Shown: positions 33,716-48,990, counted from the first letter of the stretch. The stretch is 64,000 nucleotides of DNA from Oxyruncus cristatus (GCA_013399855.1 VXAY01002200.1:1365109-1429108), one strand, 5' to 3'. The notes: generated by a model not told the origin, from the sequence alone. Made by a program: numbers and translations.

Positions 33716-36700
33716 CTGCAGAGACTGTGAGTGAATGAAAACAGGAAACTAGGCATAAGAGAAGAAAGGAGAAGGGAGGCAGATTTGGGTAACGAGTAAG
33801 TGAAGTGGAAGGAATGTACAAGGCCAATGAATTGGGCAAGAATTAGGATGGCAAGATGAAAAATATAGTAGCAGTTGGGTTGCAGGAGAAGAGGTGGGAG
33901 TGACAGGCAAAGCAGGGACTGGGCTGAAGAATGTCAGGAAAACCTGGTAAGGGTAGCAGGAAGAAACATCCAAGGCTGTAACAGGAAATTTTCTACAAAC
34001 ACAACATTTGTTTCCCTGAGTCTGAAACGAAACTTGAAATTCCAGAACCTCAGCACTGGAAAAATCTCTCACTAGTAGCTGTCAGAAAACAGAACCACAA
34101 ACCGTTGCTTCTGCTGGTATTTCTTTGTCTTAGTGGCAGGGAACACCATATACCCAGATGTTCCAAATCAGCTGATAACATGCAGCTCATTATAATTTTA
34201 TCTTTTCAATGTTGTCTGTATGGATCCATTTTGTGTAGTAACATACTGAAAGGCAATTTGACAGTTCTTGACCCCCCTCAACCCTCTGGTGGATTTGAAG
34301 GTATCATTTCAAGAGGTGAGAAGAGCCACTTGCACTATTTTGCTTTATTGCTTAGAATGGAATACAATTATTCAAACATTTCTGACATTTCTTTTCACAC
34401 ACACATACCACTCCCACACCCCTCTCCCCCATGAAAATAAGACAAATTCGCTAGTTTTCATTCTGAGTCAGAATAAAAAGTTAGATTTTTTTTCCTCAAC
34501 CAATTCTAATTTTAATATATCTGAGACCGAAACAAATAAAAATCCCACAAAACCCACAAAACAACACAACAACGACCAAATAAAAAGCAATGCCAGTTCT
34601 TGTATTTTTTAAGTGCTAGAATTTTTCTCTTGCAAGTCTTGTATGAGTTTTGTCTTGTTCTGGCATGACAATACATATGAAGTGGGGTAGTGGGCTAGCA
34701 GAAGGTTGGTAGGTGGAAAAGAAGGGAGGAGTAAGGCATAACAATGAGACATTTTTCTGAAGTTTTATAAGGCTATTTCTGTGACATTTCAATGAATCAT
34801 TTTCCAACATCAATAAAACTTACAAAATACTCAAGCCTGTTTATTAGCCATTGCAATAATGGATAATAAACTAACAAGGGCTTCCTTACATCCCTAAGAG
34901 GGAGTTGGCTAACTCCACATATGCTACTCAGTATACGGTCTTCATGGAAATACAATAGCTTTTGTTCCATTAAAATATCAAATATCAAGCCTTAAAAAAA
35001 AAAAAACAAACAAAACCTTTTTGAAAATATCTCATTTTTCCAGTTGAAATACTCATACCATTTGTAGTGAGCACTCCTTAACCCCTGTAGAAAAGTGGGA
35101 AGCTCTGTATAATCCTGATAAGATCGGTTTTACAAAACAGTGTGTCTAAACACTGCTTACACGAAAGATTTCAGTTTACAGGAAAGAAAGGGAAATCCCC
35201 ACTGAAGGAATTGCACAAGATGTACCAATTACAAGGTATAACGTTATGACACAAGGATATGTTTTTATTTTGGTTTCTGATGACCATAAGAACCGCAAAG
35301 ACAAGACTTCAGGAGGTTGCACTCTGTGCATGTGACTGGTGTCAGGAGGCAATAAACTCTCTACAGCCAACCTTATGTAGACAGGTAATTTTAGTATGCA
35401 CATGAAAAGAAATGGGTATTGAAAAAGACAAGAAACACTTGTAAATATAAAATACAATCCACCAGGCAGAATATTACAGAATCAATCACTTCTTGTTTTT
35501 CTCATGAGAAAACCAGAAAATGGATTTTGGCTGATGAAGACTGTGACAAATCTAGTTCTATGAGCTGCTTACATACCCTTTAATAAAAAATATTCCCAAA
35601 TAGAAAATAACACTTTACTATAACATATGTGGCTGATAATTTTACTGAAAGTAAAATTAAAAAAGCATGGAAATTAAAAATGTCAAGGTATGTAAAAATA
35701 TTTGTGGTTTCTCTACTGATTTAAAATGCACCCTTTTGACCTCATGTCTAAGTAAATAAATGTCCTTATTCAAGGTATTATCAAACTAAAAATCTTCTAA
35801 GTTGATTATCCACATCCAAATATAATTCCATTCATATTTATTCATATCTGTAGTTTTGACTTGAATAACAAAATATTTCATAACAGCATGATTAAATACT
35901 TCCACCTTGAAGTGCTGGAATTGTGCAATACTCTTCTGAAACCTCTTGCTAGAATACTCCTTGTGTCACATCCTTTGTTTTAAAACCATGCAATTAAAAA
36001 AGCATTTATCTAAATCTGTTGCCAGTCTTTAGTGCCCCTGTAAGTTCACTTAGAAAGACATTCTCTCCCCCAAGCAGCCAACATAAACTAATTTCTGCAT
36101 ATATTTCTTCCCAAACTAATATTCATTATACTGTCTATATTTTGTGTTACATTTTTATAAGTCTTGAAATCCAAAGAAGAGAGTAGAAGATATCATATCA
36201 ATAATATTTGTTAACAGGATAACTTTCTTTGTTAATGGTATTTCTACATATCACAGCACTCTCAGGCAGCAGGAGAAATCTATTCACTCGCTACAAAGAG
36301 AACTACAAACTCAATTAACTTCTTCCTGTGACTCTAATGACTACTCATCTAAAATTCAGTGATGTAAAACATCAAATAAATCTTAATAATAGCTGCACTG
36401 TATTCACTGCATGAGAGTCCTCCTGTGCTCCATTCCCATTACCATCCAAATATTTCACAATCATTTTGAACAGATGAATGGGAAGAGCTATCTAATTTTG
36501 ACAAGGCTATCATCTCCTATGAGGATAGCTTAACATCTATTTAATAGTTTTGATGTTCTAAATGCCTTAAACGTAACTTCATGCATCGGTTGTTTCACAA
36601 CTGTCCTCTCCAGTTTTGTTTTGTTTTGCCTTTTTTCATATTAAAAGCTCCTATCTAAGCTTTTCTTTTAATAAAGCAAATAATTTAACTTTCAGCCTTA

Positions 36701-37394
36701 TTTTCTGCCTTATGTCTCTTATGTCAGCTTTATTTTACATTTCTTACTTATCTTTTCAGAGAAAATATATTTGTGGTGTTCTTTTGTAATGATGTATTTT
36801 TTGTCTCTTTATTTCTTGCAATGACTTTTTTAAAAGAATAAACCATGATTATATTAGACTACTTTAACACTATGAAAAAGAAACTCACTGATTTTACCAT
36901 TTTATTTTCAGAATCTAAATTTGGGAATTTAGCACTTCTCCACAGATTCTCCAGGAAGTTATGAAAAGAAGGGAATCTAACAAATCTGAATTTGACTATT
37001 GTACTTGAAGCTAAATTAAGTTTTTATATTTGTTTTACAAATTTTGAATTGGTTTACTTGCCTCTTCTGAAGCATCACAGGGGAGCACATGAAAATTTTA
37101 AAAACATCACTCTCTCCTGAAGATAACCTGTCACATGCATTATGAAATAGTCCTTTAATTATACAATTTCATACTTTTAAAAAAAAATACAACATGAGGT
37201 CTGTATAATTGACAGCACAAGAGAGCTGCAGAGCAATAAATAGATCAGTCTTTAACATTTGATTCTGTCATCGTGACTCAGTGTGTGGTTCAATGTCTCA
37301 TTCACCAGAGCCATCAAAACCGGAATTACAGAAAGTCCCATTTCCTCCTAGGCTTTTCCGTGCCATTAGCCTGTATTCCAGACACTGCACTGAG

Positions 37395-37480
37395 TGGTGA
37401 CCTTCAGAAAATCACTTTCCCTTCCAGTGTCTGAATTTCCTCATTTGAGATGCCTTTGTTGGTAAAACACGTCAAGACCT
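37395..37480 (-). repeat. MIR-like SINE fragment
   Basis: GTGACCTTCAGAAAATCACT followed by TCTGAATTTCCTCATTTGAG parallels the complement of MIR (GACCTTGGGCAAGTCACT...CTCAGTTTCCTCATCTG). It is a diverged, short piece. Confidence 0.5.
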
Positions 37481-40400
37481 AGTGATTAAAAACGAGGTAT
37501 ATATGCAGTAGTAATTAAATAAAAGCCAGTTATCTTGCACTTAAGGTGCACAGGCCTGTAAAGCCATGAGCACACCCACCAGTCTGGGCACAACAGTACC
37601 CATGACAATGACTGCTGGTTTTGTTATTGCATGACTACCAAAGAAGGTATTTTCTGTATAGATGATGACAAATACTAGATTAGAATGAGAATATTCAACA
37701 TGAGGTCAAGGACAATAAAAGCAATGCAATCCTGAAAGTTCATTCATTCTCTGCTATGTGCTCTCAGTGAACGTGCTGACAAGGAACTAATTTTATGATT
37801 TTTTTTTCCAGTTTCCAGCTTTTAAAGAAACTCAACAATATATTCAATATATTTAATGGGGGTTTCTGTACAACCTAAAGAAAAAAATACAAACAGTAGC
37901 AGTGAAAGAAAATAACTAAGTAATGGGGCTTATTGCTGGTTCTCATTCTAAAAAGCCCACCCGTGCAGAGAATCTCACAGTGGGAATAGTGATGGACAAA
38001 GGTGCAGCAGAGAATAGAGGAGCAGTGGTGCCGCCCAGGCAAGATCTTACAGATGCCCTCCACCACACCCTTAGAGAAGATGATCTTTCTGCATTAAAAT
38101 AGAATCTGTAGTGCTAATACTTTCTGAACAGTTAAATGACAAAACTGCTGCTAGAAAAAGTGATTGCTGGATATTTAAGCATATCAAAGAGAGATCATAT
38201 TACAAAAGACTCAGAAAGGATGTGAAACCTCACTTCCAAGTACTTATGAAATAAAGCATGCTTAATGAAACTTCTGTTGAAAATGAGTAAATAGCACATG
38301 ATTACGCTTTGCTTCTCTATTTTAATATAAACTTTCCAATCTAATAAGTTGACTTCAGTTGAGAAATTATTTCTGTGATGCTTAGTGTTCTGCCTTACAA
38401 TTTCTTACACAACACTTTTGATTGGTTAATTTAGATTTGGACCTTCCATTTTCCACATCCACCATTTTCCACCTTGTTTTCAGAATATGACTTAAAATAG
38501 GACTCCAAGTGTTTAATAATAATGAAAGACAGAACCAAAACCCACAACCAAAACAAAAACTAGTATAGGCTGTCAAGATTTCTCACAAGGAGCGTCCCAA
38601 AGCAGGCATCAGTCTTGTTGCAAAGGAATAGGTTGGGAGTCAGAAGATCTGGGCATTATCAAATGTAATCTTTGGAATACTGCTTTACAGAAATTAGGAA
38701 GAGAACTGAATTTCTCACTGCCTATTCTGCATCTAGGCTATAATTTATTCTGAGCAGGGATTATTTCTTACTATGTGTATGTGTAGCACTCAGTCTGATG
38801 GGATACGCATCTTAATTGAGATGAATAGAATTTATTCCTGTGAAAATCATGAATGCATACATACATAAATATGAATAGTGCAGCTATGGGAACAGATTGG
38901 TGGGTGCGGAAGAACTTGAAAACAGATGCAATAGGAACAACAAAGCAATCACTCAAGAAAACCCTCCAAACAGTACTGAAGATCTGCCTAATAACTACGC
39001 CGACAGCAAAATACAGGTCAGGGGCCTTAGTTTTTACAAATTGGAAATACAAATAAGCACACGAACAGTGCTACTGACATTGCTCACAGCATTTCTACAG
39101 CACAAAGGCACACAGTATTTGCAGATTTCACAGCAGAAATCAAGAATTGTTTTCCCTTGCTTTTAAGTTACATCCATTTTTTAAAAGTACAACATTGTGT
39201 TTCTCTCTGTAACCCTCCAACAGTTCTCTTATTGCTGCAAACCTCTACAAATGTCAGTTAAAGGTTCATTTATTTCCTAGCTGATTTCCTGTAAAACTTG
39301 TGACTCAGCATGTCATCTGAACCTGTTACTCTGTGTACTCAGAGGACATCGAGCACTTTTGCAACCAGCTCCAGCTGCACACTTTCCACCTCCTTTCTCT
39401 GTGAGCAATGTAGAAGTCATCACTGAACTTGGGCTTATCATTACCCTGTGACTAAATTCAGCCCTGCATGTGTGAATGCACGCACATGCACTTTGCTACT
39501 TGTGCTGGAATTATTGGTCATCTTTATTCACTACAGATGCAACTGCTTTTTCTCTAATCACTATAGAAGAATGCTTTTTTTTCCCCTCACAGTAGTTCTG
39601 ATGTTCACTGCAGTCTGAGTAACTCCCTTGCATCACTGTCCTCCAATAATCTTTTTGAATGAGATCTACTTTTAAAAATGTTGCTATCTTTTCAAATGCA
39701 ACCCAGAATGATTCTGGTGTTAATTTTTGCGTATTTACTAGAATAATTCATAAGACTCTCCTTTTCACATATTTATGATTAATTCCTTCAGTCTGATCAC
39801 TATTTAGTGTCATAGACTTACATCCTTAAATGAACCTTTCTCACACGACTTCTTCCTATTTGGTCTTCGAATTTCTAAAAAGGTTTAGCTTCTGGATTTT
39901 CAGAATATCTTTTGTCTCCTAATGTAACAACACTGGTTTCTGGAAGCTACTTATAAAGTTTTTTGGGTTTATTTGAGAAAGTATTCAAAAGACACACTTT
40001 GATTTTTGGTTTTAATATTCAATTACCCTGAGGTTCTGCATTTAGAATGAAGAGAGTGCTTCACTCTGCAGGCTTAAACAGAACTTACTTGAATACTGTA
40101 GGGCATATCTCTATCCAAAATAAGAAATAAATTGTGCTAATTTGTTTTCTTGTCATGATTTATCATGTTAGGGGTCTCTCTTCTGTCATTTCCAGTCTAG
40201 ATTTCTTCATAAGGGAAAGTACTTCTTTGTTTTTAATAGTTTTTCCTGCCTCTGTCTGAACTCTTACTGCCTTCTCTTTGAAGATAAGATCCCTGCAGAT
40301 GAATACAGCATTCATAGTGAGGATACATAATTTGTATATAATCTCTCAGCTTTCTCCACTCATTTTTAATATGATCTTTCTCCTCTTTCTGTACTGTGAT

Positions 40401-42131
40401 GGGCCTGATTTTGGGGACCCAGAAAAGAAAGCACTCATTGTCTTGGGCCCTTCTTGTCCCTTTGTTAGCAACAAAACATCTTTCTGAAGTGGTTTAGGCT
40501 GAAATTATTTCTGCTTCCAAAGAGCTTTGGAGAAAAAGCCTGTGATCAAGACAGCTTTACACAAGGAACCCAGTGTGTTGCCGGGATCAGTGTTTGGGAA
40601 GGTCAGAGCTCTCCTCCACAGAGTTATTCTAAAGGACACAAGTGCAGAACAACAAAACCATCTGACTGTAACATGTACTTGACCTCATGAGCTCAGTCTG
40701 CTTTGAAGTGTATTTAATACTGACTTAAGTAAGACAATTTCTTGCAGAAAAGAACTTAATTTCTCTCTCTGTGATGCCTTGATTTTCTGTAACAAGTCTG
40801 TTGGAAGAGGAGACTGCTGGCTGCCAAGCAGAATTCCCTCCTTCCACTCCTTGGGCTTGTGCCAGGCTGTGGGACCCGGCTGACACTTCCCAGCCATTCT
40901 GTGGGCAGACAGGAGGCTTAGAGTTTAATCATACCTATGCAGACTTGAAGTTCTCCTTTCTGTAGGCATTACTCCTAAACTTATCTGTGTAGCTTGAACT
41001 GATCTATGGTAATGTTTACTACAGTTCACACAATTTTTCTACTGTGGTCTAAGTGAATTATTTTTTTCTTAAATTTACTCAGAGAAATAAGTTATTGTGT
41101 TATGACCTTTCTTCTGAATGGATCCCTAAGTCACCTCAAATTGACTCTCTCTAATGACAAAATGTGTTACTCATTTTTGTTCTTTATTTTATCCTCTCCA
41201 GGTCCATATTTAATTGCTTTTTGAAATAAAAGGCTACTGGTGTGTCATAGAAAGGCACTTAATTTTTCCAAATCTGATAAAGACTTTATTAACCTCAACA
41301 ATTTCAGATTTTGTACCAAGGGTCAGGAGACCGGACTAATTCCATAGTTCAATAGTACTCTATTGAAATTATTCTCATGCTTAGAAAATTCAACAATGTT
41401 AACTTGTTCACCACCTGAACAGAAATATTTCTAAGGCTTTCTGAAAGCTTTGTGGGTTCTGGCACTCTAATTTTGAAAATTACATCTCTGTTCATTAGGG
41501 ATAAGTTTCATTTGCACAGCTTTACTCCCGGTGAACAGGCATTTTACTAAGGCTCCTTGAGGCCAAAGATACTGTGCAGCAAGTACTCTCCAGGTACATG
41601 TTCTGCTTTAACAGACTGACAGGGGAAATAAGGAAAGATTATGGTTGAGAAAGGATGATTTGAAAAAAAAGAAGTGGATTCTGATGCTGTTTGGACACAC
41701 TTTCTGAAAGTTCCTGTACAAATCACCTCAACTTACATCCAAGAAAACAAAGATACATCTAACTTCCACTGAAACCCCTGGCAGTTAAGGCCCCAAAAAC
41801 ATTTTTTTAAGTATGTCTTGTTTTTCTGGGTCTCCAGTATCCATCCAGAAAATAGATACTACTGTAAAACAGCATTTCTTCCAAAGCAGCTCACATATTC
41901 CCATTAGTATCCACACTATAGAATAATTTAAAGGCAGTACTGGATGTGTGGGATAACTCAAATGGAGAGGAGGAAAAGAGTCCTAGAGAAATACATTTCA
42001 GTCCCAAAGCTGTACTTGTCTTTAAAGTAAACAGTCCCAGTGTCTCAGCAGTCACAGTTTCCCTGACACATGCTGCTGCACTAGGAAGATTCCAGAAGAG
42101 CAAAAATTCTTAATGACTCTATTAGGATGGG

Positions 42132-42145
42132 AAAAAAAAAAAAAA
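42132..42145. repeat. Poly-A run (14)
   Basis: Fourteen A on the plus strand in AT-rich intronic DNA. No retroposed body is recognised beside it. Confidence 0.9.
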
Positions 42146-42426
42146 GATAACCAGCAAGGGTATAACAACCTACCCTTTCTTTCAAAAAATTAATAGAAAG
42201 AGGAAACATTTCTACATTTGAAACAGAATCAAAGATTTTCTGCCAAAATATTGCTGTCATTAAGTTTTATGCATTTGATTTATTGCTGCTTCCTGCTGCT
42301 CCTATTTAAACTCTCCTTTCCAGCAGGCATGTAATCAAAATCATATTAAGTGTTCCAACAGCTTGTTTGTCATGGCTATTTATAGTAAATAATTACTGAT
42401 AGAAACTTTAAGAGAAAAATAAAGTC

Positions 42427-42984
42427 ATGACAATTATTTGGAAAATACTGATCAAATTCAGTTGGATCAACACTTCACTACAGGATCCAAAGTTCCAGGC
42501 AGATTTGAGTCACATTTTGTTTATTTTTAGCACCTATTTCACATTGCCTCACTATGAATCTACAGTGCAGTTGCACTGTGGCATGTCACAGAGATGTGAA
42601 GCTAAGAAGGACATTTTTGGTGCATCAAATTCTCTCATTACGTATGCAAAAAGTTTTCTCTTTATGAACTCTCACCTTGGTGAGAGCAGTTTTCATTTGA
42701 TCAATTTATTTACAATCTATTCTAATAAACAGTGTAAAATGGGTCTTAGGTTTGATAAAAGTTTTCTTAAAAAACTTTCATACCTTGAAGTTCCAAGAAT
42801 ATGGGAATTCCATGTCCTGCTCAAAAACAAAATGTGCATGTTAAAAAGTTCAGTAACATACAGTGGAAATCACCGTGTACAGTATTCAAGTCTGCTGAAC
42901 AGATGGAGATTTAAGGCTGCAAGACTGCAGATTGAAGAGCACACAAGCAATTTTTCAAAGAACATTAATACAGCAAGCCTGTGA
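42427..42984 (+). other. Unassigned 185-codon open frame
   Basis: This is the longest ATG-to-stop frame in the window, antisense to NSMCE2. The translation is rich in Leu, Phe, Ser and Lys, as expected from AT-rich DNA. It has no recognisable domain, no convincing signal peptide and no repeats. No CpG patch, promoter or splice context supports it as a gene. Its length is somewhat high for chance in DNA of this composition, so it is recorded. It could be the remnant of an old transposon frame. Confidence 0.12.
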
Positions 42985-45844
42985 CAATGCCAAACCCCCT
43001 TATTTTGGGGCTTTTCGGGCCTCTTGTTTCATGATGAAATTGTCAACTGAATTTTTTCATGCTAATTGTCTTAATACACTAAAATTGTAATCAAGCTGAT
43101 GATTTAAGGAGACAACACAAGAGCCTGCCAAAGTGACAGGCAGCATGAGTACATATGCCCACAGATGGAGCTAATGAAGGTTTCATGTATTAGATACCCT
43201 GATGTGAAGGTAATGGATACCAGCACGAAGAGCTCAAGGGAAACAGGCTGCCAGAAATCCACTTCATTAAACAGAGATGGTGCAACTCTACGGATAACCT
43301 GTTCCTCTGGTAACAGTTAGTATAAAGAATCCAAACCCAAGTCATATCTGTAAAGCTGCCTGCAAACTGGTGAGCAGCTGTGTTGATGAATCAGCAAATG
43401 ACAGGCAACAGGAAAGTCCATCTGAGCACTCATGCATAAGGTATATGCTGCTATTCTGATACAAGCAAAATAAGCCACAGACAGTACAAACTGGGCAGTG
43501 GCAAAAAATACATCCTAACAATCCAACACAGAAGATTTTCTGTGAATAGGGCAAGGTCCTAAAAGATTCTGATACCTTTAGCTTGGCTTCTTTACTTGTG
43601 AACACATAGCCTGCATAAACAAAGAAAAAACTTCCCTCTATCAATGACCTTCACTCAGCAGCAGCACTTCAGTTTTTCCAGCATTGAAAATAAGGCAGCT
43701 TTAACACAGCCAGCTGGCATTATTCCCCAAGCATTACTTCTCGGGAGATGCTGAACTTTCAGGTTCTTCTGAGTAAAGAGAGACATGTCTGTATTTCACC
43801 AGCATACTGATGAGCCTCCTTCTCAAATTCTGAAGTGGTGGCTCTACAAAGCATCATAATAAACCACCTGGGAGGCAGAATATGGCCTTAAGGCCTGCTG
43901 CATTTCAAAACAGTTGATGATGACATACAGTTCTCTGCCAGCACCTGTTAAGCCTTTCTCAGAAGTGCAGTGAAGAGCAAGAAGAATAGCCTCCAACATA
44001 TCAGCAATGTCCCTCAGTCACCGAAGCAATAAACCACAATCAAACGTTCTTTTAGCCATTCAGCAGAAATGTGATGAGGCAACCGAGATCTGAGAGTGAA
44101 GAAATTAATGCGCAGCCAACACACCTAGTACAAAATACACACGAAAGCCAAACTTGGCCCAGAGCCTTTCCAAATGCCATTGATAAGCAAATACAAACTG
44201 TTCTTTACTCTTTTTTTTTTTCCAAATGGAAGAAATCTTGGTATTGCTGCAGTCTAAAGCAAAACTCTCCATTTAAGAGTGCCTGTAATTCATCTGCAGG
44301 AAATTAACTGTCAGGCTTTCATTTTTCCTCTTGGGTAATACTTGCAACAAACATTCATCAACTACATAGCAGGATCCCAGCATTTCTGTTTAGTTTTCAT
44401 CTTGGTAGATAAATATTGCAGCAGCTTCTATGTTGCTGCATTTATTTACATTTTTAATAACAGAATAATAATCTTTCTACTTCCCCTATTGGGGTCTTTT
44501 TGCAGTCTGAGCTCTTTGTGTTTCCTCATCTTCAGCTGTTAGTAAGTGAGCAGCTGCTTTGGATCGTTTGAGTATTCTACCACTTTCTGCTTAAGAAACA
44601 TGATTCTAGGAACAGACAAGTCAGTTGTCAAGAGATTATTTCACAGATGCACTTGGCTTCATGCAAAGCCATTTTCATCTTGCAATAGATGGAATAAATC
44701 TGTAATTCCACCACAGAATAAAAGCAGGCCTAGGAAAAAACGATGATGAAATCAAGAGCAAGCAATGGGCACTGCTGAACTGTATTTTGATGTTCAACAT
44801 GCCCTTCCAGAACTGAGTGCATATCTCAATTCCATTTAGCTCTGCAAGTCCACACTCCCTTTTATGAGGCACCAAGTGCAGAGACAAAAGGAGACTTAAC
44901 AGACCTAGGCAGGGAATGATGTAAGGGTATCAACAACCTAGGCCAGTGGCACAGTGAGCTATGCAGATTTAGTGCCTTGTTTCACCTACCAAACTCCACT
45001 TTTTACAGGGCAATAAAAATATTTCCTTGATTACACAATAGCTGGACATTCAGTTTTGCTGCTTACACCAGGAATATGCTTACGCTCCAGTTTCTGTTGT
45101 GCTAACAACTATGAAACTCACAAGCCAAAGTGTAGAGAACACTGGGGTTTTGATGTTGAACACTCTGTTATCTTGCCAACCAGAATCAACTTCAGATCAA
45201 GTTTGATCACAGACAGGTAACATTTCTAACAAACAAGTTTTATGAGAAGAAATATTTTCTGATCATTTTGTGTGGCTGGAATAAAGTGAGTTTGTTACTT
45301 TCCAGGTTTATTTGTATTCAGGTAGCACCCAACTGTGCACAGGGTTTCCCCTGGAATTTTTGCTCATGTTCTTCCAGAATAGTTCAAAGGAAATACAATA
45401 GAATAAAGATCCAGCTTATAGAAAATTCAATTAAGCACTTTTGCTTCAAATAAGAGGCTTACTCACAGTGTTGTAAGAAAAGACTGAAAATGCACTCTAT
45501 ATTATGTGGATACAGAATCCATAGCTAATCCTATATAAATGCACCAAAGTGAAAATTCCAGAATTAACAAACAATGTGCATTTTCTCTTGCACATCACAT
45601 TCCATAAAGTATTTGTACTGTAAGCTGCTTGGAGCAGTGACCTGTCACTGTTAATTAGTCCATAAGAACTACATACATTAGGGACCATATTTAAGACTTT
45701 TTACTCTTTTCAAAGTTCCAAAGAACAGATTTGATTTTACAGGTCTCCTATAAATTGGAGGCTAAGGAACAGAAAACAAAACCCCATTTTAAATAATGGG
45801 ATAATTTTAAACAAAGAAACTGATTACTTCTTTTGTTTGAGTGA

Positions 45845-45859
45845 TTTTTTTTTTTTTTT
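45845..45859. repeat. Poly-T run (15)
   Basis: Fifteen consecutive T on the plus strand. No adjoining element is recognised. Confidence 0.9.
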
Positions 45860-48800
45860 AATTTGTGATTTACATTAATCTAAATTATAGAACAGCAGTT
45901 TTTTGTGTTTGGATTTAATTTTCAAAGAGGTGTTCACAGATAAAGATCTCCAGTGTCTTCCAGGTACACCACCTGCATAATATCTGGAAGAACATTTACA
46001 ATCACATGTTCAGGACACATCCTGAGCAATAGCCTACATTCACAATTTCTACAGTCATTAAGGGGCAAAAATATCTGTTAGAGAAAAGGATTTTGTTGAA
46101 TCAAACACTTGTTTGGGGACTATAGAAACAATACTTACTGGAACACCCCATTTTTTTGAACTTTGGGCTATATTTTATTTTTCTGTAGAAAGAGAAGACA
46201 ATGAAAGTACATACTTCCTTAAAACTTGAGAAGAGGAAGTTAAAATCTTCCAGGTGCCCAAATCCATAACTAAATTTAAAAGTGCTTCTTGAGAACACTT
46301 CTTGAGAATAATAAAAATCATTAATACATTATGCCCTTATTGTTCCTCCTATTCTGCTGACCACATTGGCTTTTTCAATATGCAACTCAAAAGGAGCCAA
46401 TCCAAAAGGAAAACCTTCCTAAAATGCAATTAAAAAAAAAAAAAAGAAGAACCAAACTGAGCATATGTTTCAAAAACTCTGACCTTGAGTGTAGATTTTT
46501 GAATCAAAATTTGTTGTTATTTAATAGCTTTCACATGAGATACTTCCATACCTAGAACAGAAAACCCAACTGAAATGTTTCAACTATGGTGCCCCTTTGC
46601 CCAGATGTTTTCTCCTAGATTGCTGAGGATAAACTAGCATATACCAATTGCAAAGTTATTTGATGTACAGGTAAATTCATGATTGCTTATCTTGTGAAAT
46701 CAGCCTCTCCTGTAAATTTAGAGTTTCCATATGGACATGGTTGCAGCAAATACAACTCTGTTCTAATTTATGATTAAAAAGGGTTCCCATTCCACAGCTT
46801 TAACCACACACTCCCTTTGCACTTTCCAATCCGTTCCTTCTCAAGCCATTCCAGCATTCATCTCTCCTTTGGTTCCACTTGTTTGTCAGAATTGCAGCAT
46901 TTAAGATTCAAACTCAAACACTCCCTAAGGGAGCTGAATACTATTAATTCCTATGGATACAGATAGTTATGAATCCAAGGCTATCATGAGCAAAAGCATT
47001 TTTTAAGAGCAAGCTCAGCTTTGAGCATATTTTGCTACAGCAAATACAGAGCTATTGCAAAGGCAAGTATTTTGAACAACAGGTGTCTGCACACCTGAGA
47101 AGTTGACAGCCAAACTGTGGGCAATTAGCAAGTACAGAATGTTCTTTTAAAAATCGCAAAATACTAATCCGGACAATTAAAATTAAATATAATGGTCTTT
47201 TATGTGTGTATATATGATTATGCTGTGTAAAGCACTTGTGAATTTTTCAATTCTGAAAGTTCCCTTTGTAGTTTAGTACCATTTATAATACCAGTCCTGA
47301 AATGCTATTTACTACTGTGATGCTTTGTGCATCCATGCCACTTCAAAATATTTTAAAACTAACATTTCTTCCTTCAAAGATTTGCAAGGTAGGGCTCCAT
47401 TCGCTGACAGGCTGGAGGTCAATGTTTTTCAGTCTGTGGTCTGTGAGTCTGTAGGGTTTAAGAGAAGCATGAGACTTAGGCTTGTTTTTGAAGGGCCAAC
47501 ACCTATAATATGTAAAGTCTGCATTTGAAAGTGGTAACTACTGCATTAGCAAAAGACAAATCACACCTATATTACCAGGAGGAGGACCTATAGATGAGCC
47601 CTCCCACAAACAAGAAGGTGCCAAGTATCCTAATACCCTAATACTCTCTTCATTATTTACTAGCTCATCAGGCTGTCTCTGGGGATTGGTCTAGAATTCT
47701 GCTTGCCAGAAAATGTCACTACCTTATCTTTTTCTGCTTCAAAAAATGGGAAAATATCACTGTTGTTGAAACAGGTCTAACTGTAACATTCTTTACTACT
47801 AAAATACGGATAAACCTCTGACCTGTAATCTTTTCAAAGTCTGCTGCTAGACTCTTGCAAGTACTAGAAGAGGATCAACCCTAGAACACACCATCACAGA
47901 GGATAACTGTATCCTGTACCAGCCCCAAGACTTTGTCATTCCTGCAGATACTCAGCCACTCTTCTGCTGCACCTGTGAAGAAGCTAAAACACTACTGTAT
48001 AGAACACAATAAAACTGTAGCAATTTAATAAAAAAATTAATTAATAAAGAAAAAGATGCATACATTTCTTTCATGTCCCAATGTAAATCCATCTGACAAA
48101 GCTAGTATAAAATAAATTAATGGCATTTTGTTCTCAGCCATATACACAAACAGACCACATTCAGCAGTTTTCTTAGAAATAGCACTTTTAGTAATACAGC
48201 AACATAGCGCTTATAATTTTGCTAAGTTGTACTGACTTGGACTGAAACTGACTGAATTTCAGTCAAAAAGTACATCCAAAATCACAAAGCCAAGGAAATT
48301 CATGCAATTTTACCTCCATGATTCTGACCATGTGTTCTTTGGACAGACTCAATATCCCTTTGTGCTGAAGAAGGGACCCAAAGTTGACTCTAAGCCACCT
48401 CTGTGTTGTCAATAAATTTTTGTCTTTCCTATAATGTCTGTCCATTTTACCCAACATTAACTATCTGAAAAAACAAAATCTACACATTTCCTTCTGGCTT
48501 AGTAATATTGAGATTTAATCTAGATTGGGCATGAGTCCAGAGAGAAGAAAAGGAAGATGATCATTCCGCTGCCTAAACTAAGTGGACTAAGTGGAAGAAG
48601 AGGCTTTCTGATCAAAACAGGGTAAGACAGAAGGTTGGAAAAGCAGCCTGAGAGGGATGGAACAGATAGAAGAATGATAGGGAAAGGAAAAGGGAAGTAG
48701 GGAAGGGAGTTTCCTTACTCCAAGTTTAGAAAAGGAGTGATTTGAGATGACCTATGAAACCTGACGTAAGACTGCCGTCTGCTTTGCATAAACGCTGAAG

Positions 48801-48869
48801 TCAGTGGGAACTGTGTGCCATGTAAGAACCCTGATAAACCACGTCCTAGGCTTCTCAAAAGGCACCCAA

Positions 48870-48990
48870 AACATTTATGTTAATCTCTCTGAATTTCAGC
48901 TTCCCATCTGTCAAGTGGGAATAATAATAATCCTCTCATATGGATAATGTAAAAACAAAATCATTAATGCTTGCAGATACTGTAGTAATT
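48870..48990 (-). repeat. MIR-like SINE fragment
   Basis: CTGAATTTCAGCTTCCCATC then TGTCAAGTGGGAATAATAAT and CTCATATGGATAATGTAAA follow the complement of MIR (CTCAGTTTCCTCATCTGTAAAATGGGGATAATAAT...TCATAGGGTTGT) in order. This is the best-preserved MIR-like copy in the window. Confidence 0.65.

Noticed and set aside
46101..46298. Minus-strand frame with an acceptor- and donor-like pair (around 46188 and 46136)
   Set aside because: The segment encodes a basic peptide unlike the missing NSMCE2 coiled-coil region, and both sites are common motifs in AT-rich DNA.
48263..48457. Minus-strand 64-codon frame with a GTAAAA donor-like site, considered as an NSMCE2 exon
   Set aside because: The peptide does not resemble NSE2 and the acceptor is weak; no family match was seen.
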